A DNA stretch of 32,566 bases from CAVURW01 sp963743595 (lineage in GTDB: Bacteria > Verrucomicrobiota > Verrucomicrobiia > Methylacidiphilales > UBA1321). Position 1 is the first letter of the stretch; each line of letters opens with the position of its first letter. The translations under genes were made by a program, and so were the position numbers. Below are positions 1-7,297 of this stretch, in pieces. The stretch spans positions 1 to 32,566 of the forward strand of contig CAVURW010000145.1 of NCBI GenBank assembly GCA_963743595.1, in the 5' to 3' direction. Below the pieces are notes generated by a model that saw nothing but the letters and a program-made list of their open reading frames with translations, searched no databases and was not told the origin of the DNA.

Positions 1-1185
1 TGCGCTCAGCATCGTGCCCAGCAGATTGCCGGCGGCATCGTACTTCCACGTCTCGATCGGGCGCACAGCAGTTGTCGAGCCCGCCGTCGGCACCGCAGGC
101 TCCAGCTCCTGCACCTTCCGGTTTAAGGCGTCGAAGACGTAATCCCATTTGTTACCCAGGGGATTCACGGTTTCCAGGGCGTTGCCGTCCCTGTCGTAGG
201 TGGTGCTGGAGGTGGCGGCCGCACTGGTGCCGTAACCCTGCGTCATGGAGAGCATGCGCCCGGCGTTATCGTAGATCGATTGCGAAACATTGCCATTGGC
301 ATCCACCGTTTGCCACTTGAATCCTGTGGAACTGTAGGACATGGAGCTCGTGGAATTATCGGCCAGGGTGATCAATATGGGTCGATTGAGCGCATCAAAC
401 TGCGTTTTTGTCTGGTGACCCAAGGGATCGGTAACCACAAGCGGATTACCCACGGCATCGTACTGGGTGGAGGTCGTTGCTGCCGGGGCTGAGAAGCTGT
501 ACTGAGCCGATTTGTTGGTCGGGCGGTACAACGCGTCATAGACGACATCGGCCGAATAACCCCGGGGATCGACGGTGTGCGTGGGTTTAAAGCTGGAGAC
601 ATCGAATACATTACCGCCGGAATTGGCGCCATAGGCGAATTGAGTCAGATGATTCAACGCATCGGTCATCGTCGTGACACGCTGTAAATTATCGTAGGTC
701 ATCGAGGTCGTGTGACCGTTCGGATCGGTGCTCGATAACTTACAGTTCACCGTGCTGTACGTGGAGCTGCTTACCAGATCCGTCCCATCGATAACGCCAT
801 TGCCGTTCATATCGCGCGCTTGTTTGATCACTCGATTGAGCGGATCGTATTGATAAAGCGTGGCAATTCCGTCTTGGTCAATATCAGATATCTTGTTGCC
901 GCGTGCGTCATAGTTCATCTGCTTCCTGGAACCATCCGCAAAGGTGGTCACTATGAGACGATTGCGCGAATCGTACGTGAACCGAGTGGTCAGGCCGCGT
1001 GGATCAGTTGCGGAGAGCTTGTTGCCATTTGAATCGTACGTGTAAGCGGTGGTCAGTTGCAGGCCGCTCGGATCAACGATTTGTTGGGCGACGCGTCCGT
1101 TGGAATCGGGGACAAATTGCGTTACCAGAGGCTGGCTCATACCACACAAGATCAGGCCGCTTAAAGAACCCATTAAATAAGCCAT
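1..1185 (-). CDS. RHS/YD-repeat protein, partial (runs off left edge)
   Basis: The minus-strand frame is open from 1185 to the window edge (395 codons, no stop), so the C-terminus is outside. The translation is a train of YD-type repeats: YTYDSNGNKLSATDPRG, FTYDSRNRL, MNYDARGNK, YQYDPLNRV, MTYDNLQRV, VYDALYRP, TQYDAVGNPL, FDALNRP, IYDNAGRM, TTYDRDGNAL, FDALNRK and WKYDAAGNLL. RHS/YD proteins form large surface or secreted shells that often carry C-terminal toxins. A calcium-loop-like segment, DMNGNGVIDGTD, sits inside the repeats. The frame can start at ATG 1185 or ATG 1140, and an upstream in-frame stop lies at 1216-1218. Neither start precedes a normal RHS N-terminal region or an obvious signal peptide; repeats begin almost at once, so the 5' part is probably lost. 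It lies downstream of the broken gene at 1266-2302 on the same strand. The YD identity is secure; whether this start is functional is doubtful. Confidence 0.85.
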   Translation of the reverse strand, partial: MAYLMGSLSGLILCGMSQPLVTQFVPDSNGRVAQQIVDPSGLQLTTAYTYDSNGNKLSATDPRGLTTRFTYDSRNRLIVTTFADGSRKQMNYDARGNKISDIDQDGIATLYQYDPLNRVIKQARDMNGNGVIDGTDLVSSSTYSTVNCKLSSTDPNGHTTSMTYDNLQRVTTMTDALNHLTQFAYGANSGGNVFDVSSFKPTHTVDPRGYSADVVYDALYRPTNKSAQYSFSAPAATTSTQYDAVGNPLVVTDPLGHQTKTQFDALNRPILITLADNSTSSMSYSSTGFKWQTVDANGNVSQSIYDNAGRMLSMTQGYGTSAAATSSTTYDRDGNALETVNPLGNKWDYVFDALNRKVQELEPAVPTAGSTTAVRPIETWKYDAAGNLLGTMLSA

Positions 1186-1265
1186 AGATGTTGTGGTTCT
1201 CAGAATATGAGCGTATCAAACTGCGTTCTGCTCTTGAAGCTATTACACTTTCACTTGTCTCGATA

Positions 1266-2302
1266 TCAGAGACCATCTGGCCTTTGTCCCTGGCCCGGCA
1301 TAGAAAGAAATCTGGAATTCACTTTAGGATTAATGCAATAATAAATCAGTAGTGTTGGTCTATCCAATTGGAACGCGGAAAGCAGCACTTCAATCTTTCC
1401 GAAATCGCCGTTTGGAAGTTTAATATAGTAGTATCTATCAAGGCTTCTGCGCCACTTAGTCGATGAGCTATCAATAGAGTATGTTAACGATTCTGAGTAA
1501 CCACTCTCAGGTGCTTGTTGTGAATAGGGATCGGTCATTTCCAAAATGCCACCTTTCGGTATGCTTATCGAGCAAGACCAATTGTAGTGAGCAACCCAAG
1601 CTTGATCGACTGGGACTCTATCCATAGTCAAGTTGCAAGAAATAAATCCAGCGTAGTTTTTGTAAGACAAGGATAAAGGTAGTGATAAGTCTTCAAATCT
1701 TCCGTTAACTTGATAAATTCTCCACTTACGCGATTTACGATCACAGGTTCGCTCGATAGCTTAGCCTTCAATCGAAAAATGTGCGGATTGGCGGGGTCAG
1801 TTGAAGCTGGAGATGTACCAGGAGTAGAGAATCCGTAGGCAAACGTCTCAGAGGAATTGCTAATATAGCCAACTTTTTGAACAAACACGTTAAGCTGCGA
1901 ACCACGAAGATTGGAGATCGAAAAACACCCATCAGAATCCGATTTGGTTGTCGATGAGGGACCTCTTATTCCTCAAGACTCATCAAAGGTATCTTCAGCA
2001 CCGGTGGCTTCTGCTGACACAGATGCATCCGAAACAGGTCGGTTTTTGTCGTCTACGACCTTTCCATAGAATACGATAGGAGTTCGGAATGCCAAAGCGA
2101 TGGCAGCTTCAACAGAATTGGGACGGCTTGGTGCCGTAGGTGAGATCCGGGGCTTTGGGCCACTTGCGGCCAACGAAGGTGCTGGCGATGGTGATGGTAC
2201 ACCCGATGTCAGCGTTGCGATGCTTGGAGTTTGCGAAGATTTCCAAAACAAATAGACAAGCAAGGTAATCACAATAGCTAGTATGACAACTATTCTCATC
2301 AT
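1266..2302 (-). pseudogene. CarboxypepD-regulatory-like membrane-anchored protein, broken by a stop and a frameshift
   Basis: Three open segments give one coherent protein. From ATG 2302, with a GAGG-type ribosome site just upstream, come a membrane anchor (IVVILAIVITLLVYLFW), a Pro/Ser linker and a carboxypeptidase-regulatory-like beta-sandwich start, PIVFYGKVVDDKNRPVSDAS. A TGA at 1973-1975 then interrupts the frame, but the same frame continues with the expected rest of the domain (DSDGCFSISNLRG, VFVQKVGY, DPANPHIFRLKA). Around 1700-1735 the sense moves to another frame, which carries YKNYAGFISCNL, WSCSISIPKGG and the C-terminus ending at 1266. A functional copy would be an inner-membrane-anchored or periplasmic small protein of unknown role. 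It starts 9 nt past the stop of the upstream large gene, so the two were probably translationally coupled. Sequencing error could mimic either lesion, but two lesions in one gene make real decay more likely. Confidence 0.7.
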
Positions 2303-2310
2303 AGACAACC

Positions 2311-5300
2311 TCAATTACCAAGTTGCTTAGAAATCTGTTCGTAGAAATTCCAAGTATATTGGATGCTTTCATTAAACTCTGCACTATGCTCTGCATTAAA
2401 TTTTAGAGTAGGTCCATCCATATCGAACCAGTCATCTACATAACCCCTTGTCAGGGGTCCAGCACCTGCGGCTCGTGTCAAGGACTTACAGCCATAGGCT
2501 CTAGTCTCTGCGGTGTCTGTAACCGATTTCACATAATTCAGACTGCCATCCTTATTAATCGTGATCTCATACACACCCGGGTACCTGCTCAATCCAGTAG
2601 CAGAGTACTGAACAAGCTTCCCTAAATTGAGCTGTTGAACTAATCCAAAGTCAGAAAATTGAGGCTTTGTTAGCTCATTATTTAGCACCCAGGCCTGAGA
2701 AGTTGCCGCATCATTCTGGAGAAAGTAATTATGAATCACAATGTTTTGACCGTTGTTTACGTAGTAATTCGCTAATGCATTTCTATATCCTCCGCTTGCT
2801 ATGGTTGGATTTAAGTCGAGATCTAGTGAGGCACTGGATGTAAACGGCAGTAAGCGGGCACTCTGAGCAATAGTATTTGGAATAACTGTATTTACCACAC
2901 TGTTATTGATGAAATCATTGCTCAGTCCTATGTTAATAGCTGTAGGAAGAGTAGATTCGTTATTGGGACGAATGGCTTCTCTTCCATCGTAGAACTCAGC
3001 AGGCATGGCCGCATTTAGCATGATGTAATCAGTGACGTTCGGGACCTTGTCAAGCCCGGCAAGTAAAGATGCTCCAGCGACGACGTTTCCCATGCTGTGA
3101 GCGATGATAAACTTGCGATAACTTTGCGGCAACTTAGTTGCCGCATCGACCACCGAACTTCCCGCTCCCCACCCATTGTACTCGCTGTCATCGTATTTCG
3201 CCATAAAGCTGTCAATCGTAGCTAACCCCGGAATTGCACCTTCGAATTCAAATCCATAACTCCAGATGGTATTCCAGTGGAAAGCTTCCAAGCGGCCGTG
3301 ATAACCTTGCCACCAGAGTCGTTTAAACATCGCTTCCGCGTTTGACGTGGCGTAATCGCGGGAGGTATCCCAACCATGAATCAAGAGAATTGCTGTAGGT
3401 GTTTCATCTGGATCTTGAGAAAAGTCTGTATCCGGCAACGCTACCCAAGCCTTCGCTGCTGCTGGATCTGTAGTATCGGAATCATACCGCTGATACATGG
3501 TTTTGATATTGCGGAGATCTATCCAGACCGGAGTTCCAACCGATATAGCCTTTTGAGAGACTGTATCATAGACGTACGGGACACAATGGGCGAGACCTAT
3601 TCCAGCTCCTTCAAACAGATAATCGATATTTTGACCGTTCGAAAAATCAATTGGTTTATTATTTGAGTCAACTTCGGCAGATGGAGTGAGAAGTGCAACA
3701 GAGTTATTTATATTTAAAAGGGAGGGGTCTGGAGGAAAAAATAAACTAAAGAATGTTGATGGATTATCTACGGTTAGAAAGGGTTGCTTGGACTGTTTCA
3801 CGGCAAGCGGGTTGGGTTGACCTATATTTTGAGGGTCCCCTTGAAGATACGCCAGAGAGTCGTACTGCACAGCTCGCATCAATTTCATTTGGGAATTGCC
3901 TGAGCTGGTAGTCAATTCAAGGCAGATTTTATATCGAGTATTACTAGGTCCTTGATAACGAAGTCTGAGGCGAGTCCAATCTTGCAGGTCTGCAGGACTG
4001 GCCATTGTATCCGCATCATAGTCGTGAGTGGCAGGGGGAACGGTTATAGGCTCTGTGACTGTTGATGTTGGATCCAGGAGCCACTGATCGGTACTTTGAC
4101 TAAAGTGGAAGTATGTTTGTCCTATCGACCACGTTCGCGGTACGTCTTCATTATCATTGATCCAAAAGCGATAGGGATGCAGCTGACTTGTAAGATCATT
4201 GCCAGCTGGGAGTGGGGATTTGTAGTCCCCAGAACAATTAATTGACTGATCTCTGTTGCCATCCACACCAAGTTCAAGATCAATAACCGTCATCTTCAGA
4301 AAATCGGAAGAAACACCTGCGTTGGTACTCTTGACTTGGAGCCCTGTAGTGCCTTGCTTCAAACCCTGGACGTATATATCTATAGGTGAGGTCGCCTTAG
4401 ACATATCCCAGGAAAGATTAGACGCAATTAAATTATTTGAGGAGTCGAGCTCCCAAACAGATATTAGGGTTGGAGTATCTATCGAAAGACTTACTGTGCC
4501 GGACTTCTGATCGGTAGTAATCTGTACTTGAGTCAATCCATTTTTCGTTACTCCAGAGAAGCCAGTTATTTTATCAACTGGTTCGTCCTTGTCGAATATG
4601 TCTCTATTAATATCAGTATTATAATCAATAGCCGTCAGTCCTCCAGGATTGCTCTGTTTATCCATATCGCTCAACCCTTCTGTGTAGATATTTACCGAAT
4701 TAACGGGCGGAGGTGGGCATTTTGGCGTAGGTGGCCCGGGAGGGAATTGTATTACGGCAAGAACTGCGCTGGGTGCCGCGCCTTGTGATTGGGACTGCAC
4801 TTCGGATTGCGCCTGTGAGTAGGCGGCAGTAATCGCAGTACCCACTGCCTCTTGGACTTGTTGGGACACTATTGTTACTGTCGCACTGATGATCTGGGAG
4901 GCTGCAGAATAAAAGGTGGTTCCGTTTGCACACTTAGCGTTTGCAGTCGCAGTAATAGCACTAATGAATTGGGACGTGGAGGTCGTTTGTCCGATTAAAT
5001 TAGATATAGAAAATGGATTTGTAGGAATATCGGTTGTAGCAACCGAACTCAGTGCTTGGATACAGTGGACCCTGTAGAGAACAGGAATCGTGGAATTGGC
5101 AGGAACGGTAGTGGGGACAGTACCAACGAGCTCGAAGTGGAAGTTGGCGGTATCTGAAGGTAGGTTAAATACAAAGTTATCCGCATTAATCAAGCCATAG
5201 TTCGAAACGTTAGCCTGAACGTTATAGACATCTCCAGCGTTCATCACCGGTAGATTTACAGCGCCGGGATCAATTACCAGGACAGGCACGGGAACGTTGG

Positions 5301-6510
5301 TAGCAAATGTTGTATTTACGACCAAATTATATTGATCTTGAATGGTTGTCGGGACGACCGACCAAGTGATGGTAACGGGTTGGTACTGGAGCACGACCAG
5401 CTGGGAGGGGTCGGTGTTCGCTTGAATGGTTACGGTGCCCGTGTAGGTGGCGTGTCCTGCGGCGGTGACCTGATAATTATAGGTGCCGGTGGGAATATTA
5501 CTGAAATTGACAAGGCCGAACTGATCGGCGGTTAGAGAAAACACTGAGCTGGTGAGAGACTGGTTTTGAAGAAGGACGGAAGCGCCTTGGACGCCAGAGG
5601 TGAATCCGGTAGAGACCGAGCCGGTTGAGAGGCCATCAACGACCTGGAACTGCGCCGAGCCGGTCGTGCTCGTGTTGGACGAAACGTGAATGGGGACGGT
5701 GTAGGCAGGATGGTTTTGCGCGGTAATGACGAGGTTGAAGTCGTACTCGTTGACATCTGGCGGCGTGAACGACACGACGATCGGGACGGAGCTGTTTGTG
5801 GCGAGTGACGCCAAACTCGCTACGGATTGCAAAGTGGCCCAAGAAGGTGCCATGGCCCCGGTTGTGGTTTGTAGGGCGAACGTGGCGTTCATGAGCGGGA
5901 TTGCGCCGGAATTGGTCAACGTCACGGTTTGTGACACAGTGTTTCCTGGATTAGTACCGAGCGAAAGGAAACTCTGGTCGGTAGAAAGGATCGGTGTGGC
6001 TGGGACAACGGTGTAATCGACCTCAATGAGTTGCCAAGAAGGGTTTTCTGCGCTGCTGACCCGGAGGTAAAGAGTACCCAAGTTCGACGCAGTATTATCG
6101 GCACTCAGCGTAGGGCTGAGCGTGATCGACGCTCCTGAGCCGAGGGTAGAAATGGTTGGGGACGCGGCGAACGTAAATCCGGTGGGCAGCGCGCCGCCCG
6201 GTTGATCGGCAGCAAGCAGACTGATGGCCAAATTCGTAAGCGGACCGCTCTGGCCGTTGCTTAGGGTGATCGGTAAGGCTTGGGAATAGTTGGCGGCGAC
6301 CTGGAGGTTGATCCGCGTTGGGATGACCTGGAGCGATTGAAGGGTGAAAGTCGCCTGCGGTGTGGTGTCGGTCAGGGCGGGGTTCAAGGCGAAGACGTTG
6401 TAGGTTCCTCCGGGGAGGTTCGGCATTGGAGTAAAGGTCGTGGTGAAATTGCCGTTGGCATCGGTTGTAACCTGCGACGAGAAATCGAAGCCTTGGGTCG
6501 TGATGTGCAC
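2311..6510 (-). CDS. Large Ig-like repeat protein with C-terminal alpha/beta-hydrolase domain, 5'-truncated
   Basis: A 1399-codon frame. The N-terminal half is Thr/Ser/Val-rich beta-sandwich sequence: an Ig-like segment with the VTTDANGNFTTTFTPMP pattern, choice-of-anchor/CARDB-like segments (TVTLTNSGAIPL, PIVVSFTPPDVNEYDF) and a carboxypeptidase-regulatory-like segment. A Pro-rich linker (PPGPPTPKCPPPP) follows. The C-terminal third is an alpha/beta-hydrolase with an oxyanion-type strand (TAILLIHGWD, about residues 1055-1064) and nucleophile elbow IIAHSMGN with Ser at about residue 1139, as in lipases and DUF900-type hydrolases. The first usable start is GTG at 6510, with no clear ribosome site. 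The same frame continues upstream to about 6650 with matching Ig-like sequence (SNGTTPIVVSGVAYLTSG), then runs into a stop at 6688-6690. The natural N-terminus and export signal are therefore missing. The rest of the frame is undamaged, so truncation looks recent, or another start is used. Probably a surface protein with an esterase-like head; substrate unknown. Confidence 0.75.
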   Translation of the reverse strand: MHITTQGFDFSSQVTTDANGNFTTTFTPMPNLPGGTYNVFALNPALTDTTPQATFTLQSLQVIPTRINLQVAANYSQALPITLSNGQSGPLTNLAISLLAADQPGGALPTGFTFAASPTISTLGSGASITLSPTLSADNTASNLGTLYLRVSSAENPSWQLIEVDYTVVPATPILSTDQSFLSLGTNPGNTVSQTVTLTNSGAIPLMNATFALQTTTGAMAPSWATLQSVASLASLATNSSVPIVVSFTPPDVNEYDFNLVITAQNHPAYTVPIHVSSNTSTTGSAQFQVVDGLSTGSVSTGFTSGVQGASVLLQNQSLTSSVFSLTADQFGLVNFSNIPTGTYNYQVTAAGHATYTGTVTIQANTDPSQLVVLQYQPVTITWSVVPTTIQDQYNLVVNTTFATNVPVPVLVIDPGAVNLPVMNAGDVYNVQANVSNYGLINADNFVFNLPSDTANFHFELVGTVPTTVPANSTIPVLYRVHCIQALSSVATTDIPTNPFSISNLIGQTTSTSQFISAITATANAKCANGTTFYSAASQIISATVTIVSQQVQEAVGTAITAAYSQAQSEVQSQSQGAAPSAVLAVIQFPPGPPTPKCPPPPVNSVNIYTEGLSDMDKQSNPGGLTAIDYNTDINRDIFDKDEPVDKITGFSGVTKNGLTQVQITTDQKSGTVSLSIDTPTLISVWELDSSNNLIASNLSWDMSKATSPIDIYVQGLKQGTTGLQVKSTNAGVSSDFLKMTVIDLELGVDGNRDQSINCSGDYKSPLPAGNDLTSQLHPYRFWINDNEDVPRTWSIGQTYFHFSQSTDQWLLDPTSTVTEPITVPPATHDYDADTMASPADLQDWTRLRLRYQGPSNTRYKICLELTTSSGNSQMKLMRAVQYDSLAYLQGDPQNIGQPNPLAVKQSKQPFLTVDNPSTFFSLFFPPDPSLLNINNSVALLTPSAEVDSNNKPIDFSNGQNIDYLFEGAGIGLAHCVPYVYDTVSQKAISVGTPVWIDLRNIKTMYQRYDSDTTDPAAAKAWVALPDTDFSQDPDETPTAILLIHGWDTSRDYATSNAEAMFKRLWWQGYHGRLEAFHWNTIWSYGFEFEGAIPGLATIDSFMAKYDDSEYNGWGAGSSVVDAATKLPQSYRKFIIAHSMGNVVAGASLLAGLDKVPNVTDYIMLNAAMPAEFYDGREAIRPNNESTLPTAINIGLSNDFINNSVVNTVIPNTIAQSARLLPFTSSASLDLDLNPTIASGGYRNALANYYVNNGQNIVIHNYFLQNDAATSQAWVLNNELTKPQFSDFGLVQQLNLGKLVQYSATGLSRYPGVYEITINKDGSLNYVKSVTDTAETRAYGCKSLTRAAGAGPLTRGYVDDWFDMDGPTLKFNAEHSAEFNESIQYTWNFYEQISKQLGN

Positions 6511-6632
6511 CGTCAGAGACGCGTTAGGGACTGGTGAGGCGGGGGAACTGGTAAAGGGAGGCTTAGGGCCGGAAGTCAGGTAGGCGACGCCGGAAACGAC
6601 GATGGGTGTTGTGCCGTTGGAGGAGGACGGAG

Positions 6633-6857
6633 TTACGCTTGTGACATAGCGCTCTGCGCGCTTAGATAGACCTTTGCCATCGCGAGATTAAGGCACGGCT
6701 GCTCTGTAGCCTGATTCTTGGCGCCTAGAAGCCGAGTGGTTTCCTTTGCATCTGAGGTTGCCAGACTAAAGGACTTACCCGTCTTACGATGCTTGGCGTA
6801 AAAGCTTCCGCCGTTCCGTTGATACCGTTCCTGCATGAATTGCTCTCCTAGATTCAT
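6633..6857 (-). pseudogene. N-terminal fragment of a tyrosine site-specific integrase
   Basis: This 74-codon frame begins MNLGEQFMQERYQRNGG and continues with SFYAKHRKTGKSFSLATSD and ETTRLLGAKNQATEQPCLNL. It resembles the N-terminal arm- and core-binding part of phage-type tyrosine recombinases: a short beta-strand DNA-binding module, then a helix with the 'LLxAKNxA...PxLNL' pattern. The catalytic domain with its Arg-His-Arg-Tyr residues is absent. The frame passes at about 6645-6660 into sequence that, in another frame, is Ig-like coding sequence of the neighbouring large gene. It lies 168 bp from the 3' end of tRNA-Ser, where integrases of tRNA-targeting elements usually sit. The family call rests on the N-terminal pattern only, so confidence is moderate. 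Confidence 0.6.
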
Positions 6858-6878
6858 AGGATAAAACGGCTTTAACCG

Positions 6879-6973
6879 CTCCCGTTAGGGAGTACTCGGA
6901 GGATTAGTCCGAGTTGTGACTGAGTTAGCTCGAGCTACTCAGTTGGTGTCAATTCTGGTGTCATTTGACACCA
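6879..6973. repeat. Cluster of four short palindromes between integrase stub and tRNA
   Basis: Four inverted repeats are packed into 95 bp. The first is CTCCC/GGGAG at 6879-6892 with a 4-nt loop. The second is ACTCGGA/TCCGAGT at 6894-6914 with a 7-nt loop. The third is a near-perfect palindrome at 6920-6942, CTGAGT plus AGCT around a central CG with one extra base. The fourth is TGGTGTCA/TGACACCA at 6956-6973 with a 2-nt loop. A further direct copy of GGTGTCA sits at 6945-6951, so this heptamer occurs twice directly and once inverted. The position fits recombinase arm or core binding sites, or operator sites of the lost element; that role is inference. Confidence 0.6.
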
Positions 6974-7025
6974 AAAGACCCCTCAAACGTGCGTAAGTCG
7001 TTGAACATCAACAGTTCAAAACATG

Positions 7026-7111
7026 CGGACAGGGTGGGAGTCGAACCCACGGTACCTTTAGAGTACGCTCGATTTCGAGTCGAGTGCCTTAAACCACTCA
7101 GCCACCTGTCC
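7026..7111 (-). tRNA. tRNA-Ser (anticodon CGA)
   Basis: Read on the minus strand, the gene starts GGACAGG and ends CCTGTCC plus discriminator G, a perfect 7-bp acceptor stem. The D arm has GGCTGAGTGG. The anticodon stem CTCGA/TCGAG encloses the loop CTCGAAA, giving anticodon CGA. A long variable arm follows (about GCGTACTCTAAAGGTACC), typical of class II serine tRNAs, and then the T arm GTGGGTTCGACTCCCAC. The 3' CCA is not encoded. Its 3' end points toward the integrase stub, the usual orientation for tRNA-integrated elements. Confidence 0.96.
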
Positions 7112-7260
7112 TGGACTTGACTTGCAACGGCTCGAAAACCACGCAGTCAGCTAGCATCGGGAATTCGTACACTCAATTTCTGCGCATAGCAAGTTTTTAT
7201 GCCGAAGCAGTCGTCGCCAATTGCGGAAAGCTGGGAAAGACCAATCGGTAACTGAGAGAT

Positions 7261-7292
7261 CGCTTTCATTTAAATTGATCCAGACGAAAGCG
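7261..7292 (-). terminator. Possible hairpin after the rhamnosidase-like gene
   Basis: CGCTTTC at 7261-7267 pairs with GAAAGCG at 7286-7292, a 7-bp stem with an 18-nt loop, beginning 5 bp past the stop codon of the minus-strand gene at 7298. No T-run follows, so this is a weak candidate for a transcript end or 3' stabiliser. The rest of 7112-7297 shows nothing recognisable. Confidence 0.25.
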
Positions 7293-7297
7293 TATGC

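Noticed and set aside
1973..1975. TGA as a selenocysteine or recoded codon
   Set aside because: No SECIS-like hairpin was seen, the position is in a loop of a structural domain, and the same gene also has a frameshift; simple decay explains both.
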